Shown here: piece after piece, positions 35,051-42,592 of the stretch
Position numbering within the stretch: position 1 is the stretch's first letter
Layout of the letters: each line of letters opens with the position of its first letter
DNA from: Deltaproteobacteria bacterium
GTDB taxonomy: Bacteria > Desulfobacterota > Desulfobulbia > Desulfobulbales > Desulfurivibrionaceae
Direction: 5' to 3'
DNA: 45,974 nt
Assembly: GCA_021847425.1 (NCBI GenBank)
Contig: JAJZRF010000019.1
Location: forward strand, 1 to 45,974
The notes under the pieces: model-generated
Seen by the model: only the letters and a program-made list of their open reading frames with translations
What the model was told of the DNA's origin: nothing
Database searches by the model: none
Translations under genes and position numbers: made by a program

Positions 35051-36961
35051 ATGGAACGCATTGTTCAGGGTATGGGTATCACCGAGGTACTCAAGATTAT
35101 GCGAAAAGCGGAAGGGTATTATATCACCAATACCGCCCGTGATATGTCGCAGTCCGATTACAAGAACAGGATTCTGCTGCACACGGACCTGCTGGCCGCC
35201 CCCTCCCGCGAGGAGGCGGGGTATTTCTCCCTGGAGATCACCGGCGGCGCTTCGGTGCATGTCGATATCCTCAGGAAGCAGGTGGACCCTTTCCTCAAGC
35301 TGGAACTGCTGCGGGAAAAGATGCCCAAAACCATGTTCCAGACCCTGTGCCGCGGCATCAACCTTTTCGGCTACCGGCCCTATCCCCAGAACGTCATCCG
35401 TTTTGTGGTCAAGGAGTTTGCCAAGTATGTCGATGTCTGGCGGGTGTTCGACTTTTTGAACCATGTGCCCAACATGCAGGCGGTTTTTGAAGAGGTGCAG
35501 GCTGCCGGCAAGATCCTTGAGCCGTGCATTTGTTTCTCCACCGGCCCCGAGCACACCAACGAATTTTATGTGAAGAAGGTCCGGGAGATCCTTGATGTCA
35601 CCGGGGATGAGATCCTTCTCTGCATCAAGAACCACGGCGGCCTCGGCTCTCCGAAACGGATCGGCGATCTGGTGGATGCGATCCTGCAGAAGTATCCCGA
35701 GATGATCATCCACTATCATGGTCATAACACCGACGGCAACGACATCGGCCGCGTTGTTGCCGCGGCCATGGCCGGCGCCAAGATCGTCGATGCCTCGGAC
35801 CATGCCTTTACCGGCTACTACGGTCCGCCGCCGATCCTAAGCGTTATCCACACCCTGACGGAGTATGGGCTTAAGGCCGTGGACATCAACGAGGCGGCCA
35901 TCATGGAAACCTCCGAGGTGCTGCAGCCCGAGCGCAAGTACTACGAGTACTTCGAATCCCAGATCAAGGGCTTTGATCCCACGGTCCAGATCCACAAGCT
36001 GCCCGGCGGCGCCATGGGCAGCAGTCTGGAACAGGCGGCCAAGGGCGGCTTTCTCGACAAGATGCCGGAGATTCTCCACAAGGAACTGCCCAAGGTGCAG
36101 GTGGAATTGGGCAACTACTGGAGCGTCACCCCCGGCTCCCAGATTCTCTGGACCACGGCGGTGAGCAATGTGCAGGGCGGCGAGCGCTACGGCAACTGTT
36201 CCGGCGACCTGAAAAACCTGCTGCTTGGCAAGTATGGTCCATTCCCTTTTTATCAGCCGCCCGACTGGATCTACGAGAAGGCCTTTGGCCCGGACTGGAA
36301 GCAGGTGCTCGCGCGGGAAGGCGGCATGGAGGCCATCGAGGATATTGATCTTGAGAAGGAGCGCAAGACCCTGGCCGATAAGCTGGGCTACGCGCCCACC
36401 GAGCAGCAGCTGGTCACCTATCTCCAGCACCCAAACGACGCGGTGAATTTTTTCCGTTTTGAGGAGAAATTCGGCAAGGTCTATGTGCTGCCGCCGAGCA
36501 TTCTTTTCCGGCGGGGCGGCTTCAGGTTGGGCGAAACCCTTGCCTTTAAGGATCATAACGGCAAGGAGCACATCATCGAGTTGGGCCCCACCCAGGAGAG
36601 CGAGGACGGGTCCGAAACCAACGTCTATCTCAATATTGACCACCACCAGCGCCATTTCGTCTTTGAAAACGCGGTGGCTGCGGCGGGCGAGGCCAAGGCA
36701 GCCAAGCTGAGCAAGAAGGAGATCGAGGATCTGGCCAAGGCCGGGGATGTCCGGGCGCCGTTCACGGCAAATGTCTGTGAGATTTCCGTTCAGGAAGGGC
36801 AGGAGGTCAAAGCAGGGGAGAAGCTGGCGGTCCTTGAGGCCATGAAGATGCAAACCCCGGTAAACAGCGAAGTGGACGGGGTGGTCGGCAAGATTGTCGC
36901 CAAGGTGGGGGATGCCATGCAGCCCGGTGATGAGCTGGTGAAGGTGACGCCTGCGGCCTGA
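35051..36961 (+). CDS. pycB: Pyruvate carboxylase subunit B (carboxyltransferase with biotin domain)
   Basis: Transfers CO2 from carboxybiotin to pyruvate, giving oxaloacetate. A TIM-barrel carboxyltransferase domain (about 10-300) has TARDMSQS near the start, CRGIN, and the metal motif IHYHGHNTDG. Then comes the PYC_OADA-type domain (PGGAMGSSLEQA ...), a linker, and a C-terminal biotinyl domain with the biotin lysine at about 599 in LEAMKMQTP. The same architecture occurs in sodium-pumping oxaloacetate decarboxylase alpha subunits, but no OadB/OadG genes follow and pycA precedes. An AGGAG site lies before ATG 35051. A strong terminator follows. Confidence 0.87.
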   Translation: MERIVQGMGITEVLKIMRKAEGYYITNTARDMSQSDYKNRILLHTDLLAAPSREEAGYFSLEITGGASVHVDILRKQVDPFLKLELLREKMPKTMFQTLCRGINLFGYRPYPQNVIRFVVKEFAKYVDVWRVFDFLNHVPNMQAVFEEVQAAGKILEPCICFSTGPEHTNEFYVKKVREILDVTGDEILLCIKNHGGLGSPKRIGDLVDAILQKYPEMIIHYHGHNTDGNDIGRVVAAAMAGAKIVDASDHAFTGYYGPPPILSVIHTLTEYGLKAVDINEAAIMETSEVLQPERKYYEYFESQIKGFDPTVQIHKLPGGAMGSSLEQAAKGGFLDKMPEILHKELPKVQVELGNYWSVTPGSQILWTTAVSNVQGGERYGNCSGDLKNLLLGKYGPFPFYQPPDWIYEKAFGPDWKQVLAREGGMEAIEDIDLEKERKTLADKLGYAPTEQQLVTYLQHPNDAVNFFRFEEKFGKVYVLPPSILFRRGGFRLGETLAFKDHNGKEHIIELGPTQESEDGSETNVYLNIDHHQRHFVFENAVAAAGEAKAAKLSKKEIEDLAKAGDVRAPFTANVCEISVQEGQEVKAGEKLAVLEAMKMQTPVNSEVDGVVGKIVAKVGDAMQPGDELVKVTPAA

Positions 36962-36969
36962 CCGGTAAA

Positions 36970-37006
36970 GGCCGGTGGGCACAGGGTGTCCACCGGCCGT
37001 TTTTTT
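36970..37006 (+). terminator. Rho-independent terminator after pycB
   Basis: GGCCGGTGG (36970-36978) pairs exactly with CCACCGGCC (36990-36998), with an 11-base loop and a run of T from 37000. It lies 8 bases after the pycB stop. Confidence 0.92.
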
Positions 37007-37025
37007 GTGAAACGGGCTGGTTTTT

Positions 37026-37343
37026 TTAGCTGTTGATCTGGATTACCGAGTTTTCCATGCCAAAGGGATTGGTGCAACGGGCGTCATTCTGTGGGTCTGT
37101 CCACCAGTCGCCGTCAACGATAAAAAGGTATTCGTAGCGTCCGGGTTTGAGCTGCACCTTTTTCCGGCAGACGCCGTCCTTGAACTTGCGCATCTGAAAC
37201 CCTTCCGCCTGCCAGCCGTTGAAATCCCCTACCAGAAAAACCTCCCTGGCTGCAGGCGCCTTCACCGTGAATTCGATGGAGGGTGCGGTTGCCTGTGATT
37301 TTTGCGCGGTGGTTGTTTTTTTTGCCTTCTCTTTGGTTGCCAT
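37026..37343 (-). CDS. Stand-alone CBM48/AMPK-beta-like glycogen-binding protein
   Basis: A 105-aa protein: a Lys/Thr/Ala-rich N-terminal tail (about 1-22) and one carbohydrate-binding module of the CBM48/isoamylase-N group. Typical pieces are VFLVGDFNGW, the substrate-side Trp/Lys positions, LKPGRYEYLFIVDGDWWTDP and a closing NSVIQI. Such single modules may tether proteins to glycogen or act as adaptors. A good GGGAGGAA site precedes ATG 37343. It is functionally reminiscent of the GlgC pair at 13159-15680, though unlinked. Confidence 0.85.
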   Translation of the reverse strand: MATKEKAKKTTTAQKSQATAPSIEFTVKAPAAREVFLVGDFNGWQAEGFQMRKFKDGVCRKKVQLKPGRYEYLFIVDGDWWTDPQNDARCTNPFGMENSVIQINS

Positions 37344-37471
37344 GCTCGTTCCTCCCTTACTGTGCCTTGCGGATGGGCGCTATGCCGTACATCATGTTGA
37401 TTTTTGCAAGAAACTGTTTTCATGATGCGGCAAAGCCGGGGGAAAAGTCAAATGGAAAAATCAGGGAGAGG

Positions 37472-37912
37472 TCAGGGGGCAAAGGTGAGGCGATTGAAAC
37501 CGCCCTGGGCGAACCAAGGCCGAGTGGCGTCGATGCCGTCCAGTTCCAGGATCAGCACCTCAAGGACGAGATAGACTCTGGTGTCCTTGCGCACGCAACC
37601 GAGGATGGTCTCTCCGTGGTGTCCCAGTGCGGCATGGAGATGGATGCGCGGCTCTGTTTCATCCCAGAAGATGGAGCCGCTGCCCAGGGTTTCCCGGGCG
37701 CCGTCTATCTGCGCCCAGACCGGTTCGGGGGGCATGACCGGTTCCTTGGGGCCGGTGACCACCCCCGCTTCCCGCAGGCCGCCCAAAACATGGAACCAGG
37801 CGCAGCGGATATTCTCTTTGATGATGAGCTGGCGCAACCCACCGAGAAAGTCGTCCCCTTCATCAAAGCGTACGGTGAAGACCCGTTTGATCGAGCCGGT
37901 GCGGTATTCCAT
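37472..37912 (-). CDS. DUF296/PPC-domain protein
   Basis: A 146-aa single-domain protein of the PPC (plant and prokaryote conserved) DUF296 fold, which forms trimers and carries a His cluster that may bind metal; the molecular role in bacteria is unclear. Visible features are FTVRFDEGDDFLGGLRQLI, AWFHVLGGLREA and the His motif PRIHLHAALGHHGET. An AAGGAAA site precedes ATG 37912, 10 bases after darP, so the two genes form an operon. The longer frame to 38098 only overlaps darP. Confidence 0.82.
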   Translation of the reverse strand: MEYRTGSIKRVFTVRFDEGDDFLGGLRQLIIKENIRCAWFHVLGGLREAGVVTGPKEPVMPPEPVWAQIDGARETLGSGSIFWDETEPRIHLHAALGHHGETILGCVRKDTRVYLVLEVLILELDGIDATRPWFAQGGFNRLTFAP

Positions 37913-37922
37913 GGGGATTTCC

Positions 37923-38525
37923 TTAAGCCTTGTCGGGAGGGGTGGGCGCTTCGGCAAACTGCTGCCGTTCCATGGCCGCGTGCAATTGCCGGAACATTTC
38001 CCGGCGATGCACAGGCTTGCGGGTGGCTGCATACCGCAGGGCCGATTTGTGCATGGCCTTGGAGTCCAGAGCCGGAAACCTGCGGCAAGCCACGGCAATG
38101 GTTTCTGATTGCCAGCTTTCCGTGAGGTGTTCCTGATTCCGCTGGGCTTCCTCCCGCGCCTCGATCACCTCGGTGATAATGTCTTCCCGCAGCCGTTCCA
38201 GCTCGTGGAATTCTCCGGCCTGTTTCAGGTGGGAACCCTTGCGTTCCGTCAGGAAGGCGAGAACCTCATCGGCCCCGTTCTCCCGCAGCATGCCGGCGAT
38301 GAATTTGATCTGCCGTTTAAGTGCGCCGCCTTTCAGGTTTCGTGAGCTGTTAAGTTCCGTTTTCAACAGATCGTCGGCGGGCAGCTTCTTGACATGGGCC
38401 GGGGACAGGGCGACCAGTTCCTTGGCGATCTCTTCGATGTTTTTGGCCTGCCGCTTTTTTTCCGAGCGGCTCACGTAGATTTCCTGCGGGTCGGTATCGT
38501 TGCTCTTTGATTTTTTAGTTGCCAT
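37923..38525 (-). CDS. darP: DarP/YjgA-family ribosome biogenesis factor
   Basis: A 200-aa protein of the DUF615/YjgA family, associated with late assembly of the 50S ribosomal subunit. It matches the family pattern EIYVSRSEKKRQAKNIEEIAKELVAL near the N-terminus and KGGALKRQIKFIAGMLRE in the middle, and is mostly helical and charged. The N-terminal 12 residues are Lys/Ser-rich, and the C-terminus extends slightly beyond the usual length. The start ATG 38525 has GGGAA upstream. Confidence 0.83.
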   Translation of the reverse strand: MATKKSKSNDTDPQEIYVSRSEKKRQAKNIEEIAKELVALSPAHVKKLPADDLLKTELNSSRNLKGGALKRQIKFIAGMLRENGADEVLAFLTERKGSHLKQAGEFHELERLREDIITEVIEAREEAQRNQEHLTESWQSETIAVACRRFPALDSKAMHKSALRYAATRKPVHRREMFRQLHAAMERQQFAEAPTPPDKA

Positions 38526-38553
38526 GCAAGTTCCCGCTACAGTAGTATTTCGC

Positions 38554-38660
38554 GTAACTGTTCAGCAGCACCGCATCTGCGTTGTCATCGGCCTGGCTCG
38601 TGTGCGCTAGCACACTTCGCAGGCCTCTTTCTAGCATCTGCGGCGCTGCTGAACAGTTAC
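38554..38660. repeat. Large palindromic intergenic element
   Basis: The 22-base arms at 38554-38575 (GTAACTGTTCAGCAGC...) and 38639-38660 (...GCTGCTGAACAGTTAC) are complementary at 21 of 22 positions. Inside are GCCTG/CAGGC arms (38591-38595 and 38620-38624) around a hairpin GTGTGC-GCTA-GCACAC (38600-38615). The whole 107 bases could form one long branched hairpin. It lies between divergent darP and kdnB. It may be a non-autonomous mobile repeat or a structured regulatory element; copy number is unknown. Confidence 0.7.
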
Positions 38661-38776
38661 AGATCGGCGGTTAGCCTTAGTTTCGGTTAATACGCCGGAC
38701 AGTTTTACGGATGTATTTATCTTCCTGGGACAGTAGCATTGCCCGCAAGTTTTATAAACAAAAAAGGGGACCCATC

Positions 38777-39949
38777 ATGCATTCCCAATCCTTTACAGTA
38801 ACCCAGCCCACCCGGATCCGTTTCGGGGTGGATGCGATCAACGATCTGCCCGCCTTGGTAAAAGAGCTTGGCGGCAGCAAGGTGTTTCTGGTGGTCGATC
38901 CGGGCCTTATTAAAGCAGGGCTGGTGGAGCGGATCACCGCGCCTCTGACCAAGGCAAAGATTGGTTTTGAACTCTACGATCAGGTTGATCCCGAGCCGGG
39001 CCTCAAGCTGGCCGACAACGGGGTCAAACTGGCGAAAAAGGCGAAATGCGACTGCGTGGTCGGCGCGGGCGGCGGTTCCGCCATGGATGTGGCCAAGGCG
39101 GTGAGCATCCTGCTCACCAACGGCGGCAAGGCCGAGGATTACCTTGGGCTTGGTAAGATCAAGAAAGCCGGGGTGCCGAAGATCATGATCCCCACCAGCG
39201 CCGGGACCGGGGCCGAGGTCACCTTTACCGCCGTGTTCATCAATGAAAAAACCAAGGCCAAGGGCGGGATGAACGGCGATCCGCTGTACCCGGAGGCGGC
39301 CATCCTCGATCCGGCCCTCACCGTCTCCCTGCCCCCGCATATCACGGCGACCACCGGGGTGGACGCCCTGACCCACGCCCTGGAGGCCTTTGTCTCCACC
39401 CAGGCCCACGCCATCTCCGATATGTATGCCCTGGAGGCCATCGAGCTGATCAGCTCCAACCTGGTCAAGGCCTATGCCCACGGCGGCAACCTTGAGGCCC
39501 GCTCCAACATGCTCCTCGGCAGCCTGCTGGCCGGTAAGGCCCTGGCCACCGCAGGCGTCGGCCTGGTGCATGCCATGGCCTATCCCCTGGGCGGCATGTT
39601 CGGCATCCCGCACGGGCTGGCCAACGCGGTGCTGCTCCCCTATGTGATGGCCTACAACCTCATCGGCAATCCCGGCAGGTTCGCCATGCTGGCCGAGGTG
39701 ATGGGCGCCAAGGTCGATGGTCTGCCCGAGCGCGAGGCGGCCGAGGCCGGGGTGGAATTCGTCTACCGGATGAATCAGGATCTCGGCATCCCCGCAAGCC
39801 TGGCCGAGTTGAAGATCCCGGCCAAGAAGATTCCCGAGATGGCCAAGATCGCCCTCACCGTGACCCGGCCGGTGGAAAACAATCCGCGCAAGCCCAGCCT
39901 GGATGATGTGATCCGGGTCTATGAGACGGCCATGGAAGGGTGGGGTTGA
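38777..39949 (+). CDS. kdnB: Iron-type alcohol dehydrogenase, probable Kdo 8-oxidase
   Basis: Group III metal-dependent alcohol dehydrogenase of 390 aa. NAD-binding motif GAGGGSAMDVAKA, PTSAGTGAEVT, and metal ligands in TGVDALTHALEAF and VHAMAYPLGGMFGIPHG. In Shewanella, KdnB oxidises the C8 hydroxyl of Kdo and KdnA then aminates it. The KdnA-like gene directly downstream makes this the likely role; on sequence alone it would only be a generic Fe-ADH. ATG 38777 follows AAAGGGGA; the longer frame to 38711 has no support. Confidence 0.78.
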   Translation: MHSQSFTVTQPTRIRFGVDAINDLPALVKELGGSKVFLVVDPGLIKAGLVERITAPLTKAKIGFELYDQVDPEPGLKLADNGVKLAKKAKCDCVVGAGGGSAMDVAKAVSILLTNGGKAEDYLGLGKIKKAGVPKIMIPTSAGTGAEVTFTAVFINEKTKAKGGMNGDPLYPEAAILDPALTVSLPPHITATTGVDALTHALEAFVSTQAHAISDMYALEAIELISSNLVKAYAHGGNLEARSNMLLGSLLAGKALATAGVGLVHAMAYPLGGMFGIPHGLANAVLLPYVMAYNLIGNPGRFAMLAEVMGAKVDGLPEREAAEAGVEFVYRMNQDLGIPASLAELKIPAKKIPEMAKIALTVTRPVENNPRKPSLDDVIRVYETAMEGWG

Positions 39950-39984
39950 GCAAACAGGCTCAAGGAAACAGGGAAAAGGAAACG

Positions 39985-40006
39985 GTAGGAGCGGCTTCAG
40001 CCGCGA
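39985..40006. repeat. REP-like element
   Basis: GTAGGAGCGGCTTCAGCCGC with a following GA, containing the hairpin GCGGCT-TC-AGCCGC (39991-40004). GTAGGAGC...-type palindromes are the classic REP sequence of pseudomonads and relatives. It sits in the kdnB-kdnA spacer, so it may affect mRNA stability of the first gene. Confidence 0.65.
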
Positions 40007-40033
40007 GAAGAGCTGTACGCAAAGGAGCGCACT

Positions 40034-41242
40034 ATGCCCGGTTTTGAGATATTTGGCGAGGAAGAGAAAAAGGAGATCCTGGAGGTGCTGGACACCGGGG
40101 TGCTGTTCCGCTACGAGTTCCCGGAACAGCGCAAGGGGGTGTACAAGGTCCGCACCTTTGAAGAGAAGTTTGCCGCCTATTGCGGGGTGAAACACGGCCA
40201 GGCCGTCACCTCCGGCACTGCGGCGCTTAAGGTCGGTATGGCTGCCCTGGGCATCGGGCCGGGAGACGAGGTCATCACCCAGGGCTTCACCTTTGTCGCC
40301 ACCTGGGAGGCGATTCTGGACATCGGGGCCATCGCGGTTTTTGCCGAGGTGGATGAAACCCTGAATATGGACCCGGCTGATCTGGAAAAGAAGATCACCG
40401 GCAAGACCAGGCTGATTATCCCGGTGCACATGATGGGCGCGGCGGCCCGCATCGAGGAGATCAAGGGTATTGGAGACAGGCACGGGATTCCGGTGCTCGA
40501 AGACACGGCCCAGGCTGCCGGAGCCAGCCTGAACGGCAGACGCCTCGGTTCCTTTGGTGCCTGCGGCACCTTTTCCTTTGATCCGGTCAAGACCATGACC
40601 ACCGGCGAGGGCGGGATGATCGTCACCAACGACGAAAAGCTTCTGCGGCAGATGAGCGAGTACCACGACCACGGCCATGACCACGCGGTCAACCCCGGCG
40701 GCAGGGGCGGCGAAGGCCGTAGCTTCATCGGCTTCAACTACCGGATGATGGAGCTGCAGGGCGCCATCGGCCTGGCCCAGCTGGCCAAGCTCGACGGGAT
40801 CGTCGCGGCCCAGCAGCAGAACAAACGGGCCATGAAGGCGTTTGTCGCCAAGCTGCCCGGCGTGACCTTCCGCACTATCCTTGATGAGAAGGGCGACAAT
40901 GCCTCCTTTCTCGCCTTTTTCCTGCCGGACAAGGACAAGGCCCAGAGGGTGAAAAAGGTGCTGGCTGAAAACGGGGCCGGGGCCATCTGCTTTGCCGAAA
41001 ATACCTGGCATTATTATCCCAAGTGGGAGCATCTGCTGGCCGGGGCCACCCTTGCCAAGTCCGGCTGGCCTTTTGCGGAACCGGGCGGCAAAAAGCGGGT
41101 GGTCTATGATGCCGCGGCTCTGCCGAAATCCGCGGCGATCATGGATCGGCTCCTGGTGTATCCGGTGCCCATCAAGCTTTCCCAAGAGCGGCTTGAGCAG
41201 ATCGGTACTGCCGTTACAAAGGCGGTTGCCGTTCTTTCCTGA
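40034..41242 (+). CDS. kdnA: DegT-family aminotransferase, probable 8-amino-3,8-dideoxy-Kdo transaminase
   Basis: PLP sugar aminotransferase of the DegT/DnrJ/EryC1 family. The internal PLP lysine is Lys186 in FDPVKTMTTGEGG. The resemblance to Shewanella KdnA is specific rather than general: MPGFEIFGEEEKKE at the start, YHDHGHDHAVN followed by IGFNYRMMELQGAIGLAQLAKLD, and the NTWHYYPKWEHL segment. KdnA makes 8-amino-3,8-dideoxy-manno-octulosonate (Kdo8N), which replaces Kdo in the LPS inner core. AAAGGAG precedes ATG 40034. It probably shares a transcript with kdnB, followed by a strong terminator. Confidence 0.83.
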   Translation: MPGFEIFGEEEKKEILEVLDTGVLFRYEFPEQRKGVYKVRTFEEKFAAYCGVKHGQAVTSGTAALKVGMAALGIGPGDEVITQGFTFVATWEAILDIGAIAVFAEVDETLNMDPADLEKKITGKTRLIIPVHMMGAAARIEEIKGIGDRHGIPVLEDTAQAAGASLNGRRLGSFGACGTFSFDPVKTMTTGEGGMIVTNDEKLLRQMSEYHDHGHDHAVNPGGRGGEGRSFIGFNYRMMELQGAIGLAQLAKLDGIVAAQQQNKRAMKAFVAKLPGVTFRTILDEKGDNASFLAFFLPDKDKAQRVKKVLAENGAGAICFAENTWHYYPKWEHLLAGATLAKSGWPFAEPGGKKRVVYDAAALPKSAAIMDRLLVYPVPIKLSQERLEQIGTAVTKAVAVLS

Positions 41243-41264
41243 GCCTTTCATATTTTCGCACCGC

Positions 41265-41308
41265 AAAAAAGCCCCTGTTCCGGAGTTTCCGGCGGCAGGG
41301 GCTTTTTT
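41265..41308. terminator. Bidirectional rho-independent terminator
   Basis: AAAAAGCCCCTG (41266-41277) pairs with CAGGGGCTTTTT (41296-41307), with a T-run on each strand. It separates kdnA from the convergent lipoprotein gene. Confidence 0.92.
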
Positions 41309-41329
41309 GTCTCTTCCTGGTCAGAGTCC

Positions 41330-41776
41330 TCAGGGCCGCACTGCCCGGACATATCCTCTGGCAGCTGGTGAGTACTCGCGTGACGGGTCGCACTGGGTGG
41401 CGCCTATCTCCCAGGCTCCGGTCTTGCCCTTGCCATCTTTCTCGCTGGACCAGTAGTTTCCCTTACGATCCAGGGGGCAGTCGCCATTCTGGAAGAGATC
41501 AAAGAGGTAGTTCAGGTCGAAGAGCTCATTGACGGTGGGAAGTCGCCAGTCGCTGTACCCGCCTAATCTCAGAGTGCGGGCGTATTGTTCCGCATCCTCC
41601 AGGCTGGTTGTCATTGTGCCTTTTTCGATCTGCCACATCTGGCCCGAGACCGTGTCCTGGCAGATGCCGTTGCCCAGATTCTGCAAGCGTGCCTGCCGGG
41701 AGGATTTCCCGGCGCAGCCTTGGAGGGAGAATAGAGATACTGCGAGAAGAAGCAAGATAAGATGTGTGTGTTTCAT
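41330..41776 (-). CDS. DUF1566 lipoprotein
   Basis: A 148-aa predicted lipoprotein. The signal peptide ends in a lipobox SLQGC (Cys21). The mature part has the DUF1566/Lcl C-terminal pattern: GQMWQIEKGTM, DAEQYARTLRLGGYSDWRLPTVNEL and GNYWSSEK, ending VRAVRP. Such domains are found in surface and adhesin-like proteins; the ligand is unknown. An AGGAGG site lies just before ATG 41776. It is about 75 bases downstream of tetR on the same strand. Confidence 0.83.
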   Translation of the reverse strand: MKHTHLILLLLAVSLFSLQGCAGKSSRQARLQNLGNGICQDTVSGQMWQIEKGTMTTSLEDAEQYARTLRLGGYSDWRLPTVNELFDLNYLFDLFQNGDCPLDRKGNYWSSEKDGKGKTGAWEIGATQCDPSREYSPAARGYVRAVRP

Positions 41777-41851
41777 GTCGGGCCTCCTGTGGTCGTGTCG
41801 GGGATTAGAACCATCGCACTCTCCCCGGTGGTGCGTTTTTTGTGGAGAAAA

Positions 41852-42439
41852 TCACCGCCCCAGCAAGCCGGTGATGACGGCAAGGAAATCGTTCAGGTCA
41901 TCTTTGTCTTTGCTGACTCTGGAGATCATGATCGCACCCTCCATGGTCGCCACTACGGTTTTGGCCAAGAGCCGGGGCTGGATCGAAGCGGGTAGCATCC
42001 CTGTTTCTCGGGCCTCGCCGAGATGTTCTTCCAGCAGTCCGGTCCAACGGCTGAAAACCTCCTGGATAACCTGGGAAAATTTCTGGTTGCTGTCGGTCAT
42101 TTCCAGGGCGGTGTTGCCAAACAGGCAGCCTCCGACGAAGTTGTTTTTCACCTGTTCCGTAAAAATAGCCTTGCAGGAGTTGATGATTTTTTCGATGGGA
42201 TCGCGGCCGGTAAGAGCCTTTGCCAGAAAGGAAAAGAATTCATCCTTGGCATCCTCGAGAACCGCCAGGCCGAGATCTTCCTTGCTGGCAAAATGATAGT
42301 ACAGGTTGCCTTTCTTGACCCCGGTTGCCTCGATGACCGTGCTGATGCTGGTGTTGTGAAAGCCCTTGGCCACGAGGATTTTCCGGGTTGCCTTCAGGAT
42401 ATGCTCGCGGGTTTTCTCGCCCTTGCTGGTTGTGGACAT
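41852..42439 (-). CDS. TetR/AcrR-family transcriptional regulator
   Basis: A 195-aa repressor. The N-terminal helix-turn-helix (about residues 10-57) is EHILKATRKILVAKGFHNTSISTVIEATGVKKGNLYYHFASKEDL. The C-terminal ligand domain contains GGCLFGNTALEM, typical of the AcrR-like subgroup with a cysteine sensor region. The gene is divergent from a CcdA-like gene, with an operator-like palindrome in the shared region; it probably regulates itself and that gene. The effector is unknown. Confidence 0.87.
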   Translation of the reverse strand: MSTTSKGEKTREHILKATRKILVAKGFHNTSISTVIEATGVKKGNLYYHFASKEDLGLAVLEDAKDEFFSFLAKALTGRDPIEKIINSCKAIFTEQVKNNFVGGCLFGNTALEMTDSNQKFSQVIQEVFSRWTGLLEEHLGEARETGMLPASIQPRLLAKTVVATMEGAIMISRVSKDKDDLNDFLAVITGLLGR

Positions 42440-42469
42440 GGCCTGCTCTCTTTCGGGGACAATAAACTG

Positions 42470-42479
42470 ACCGTTCGGT
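42470..42479. promoter_or_regulatory. TetR-type operator candidate
   Basis: ACCG-TT-CGGT (42470-42479) is an inverted repeat placed 31 bases before the tetR start and 114 bases before the divergent gene. It is flanked by AT-rich sequence (ATAAACTG on the left, ATAATTTA on the right) that could supply a -10 region. GACCG/CGGTC half sites are common for AcrR-type repressors. Binding by the neighbouring regulator is inferred. Confidence 0.5.
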
Positions 42480-42592
42480 ATAATTTATGCCGGCACCACT
42501 CCGATGTCAAGGGCAATCTTTCCGTTTTCTTTCCCAGCATCGATTCCTGATGCGGTATACTGGCCATGGAATCATACGCTGGAGGGATTGCC

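Noticed and set aside
38717..41266. 849-codon open frame on the minus strand
   Set aside because: Antisense to kdnB and kdnA, with low-complexity Gly/His/Asp-rich translation.
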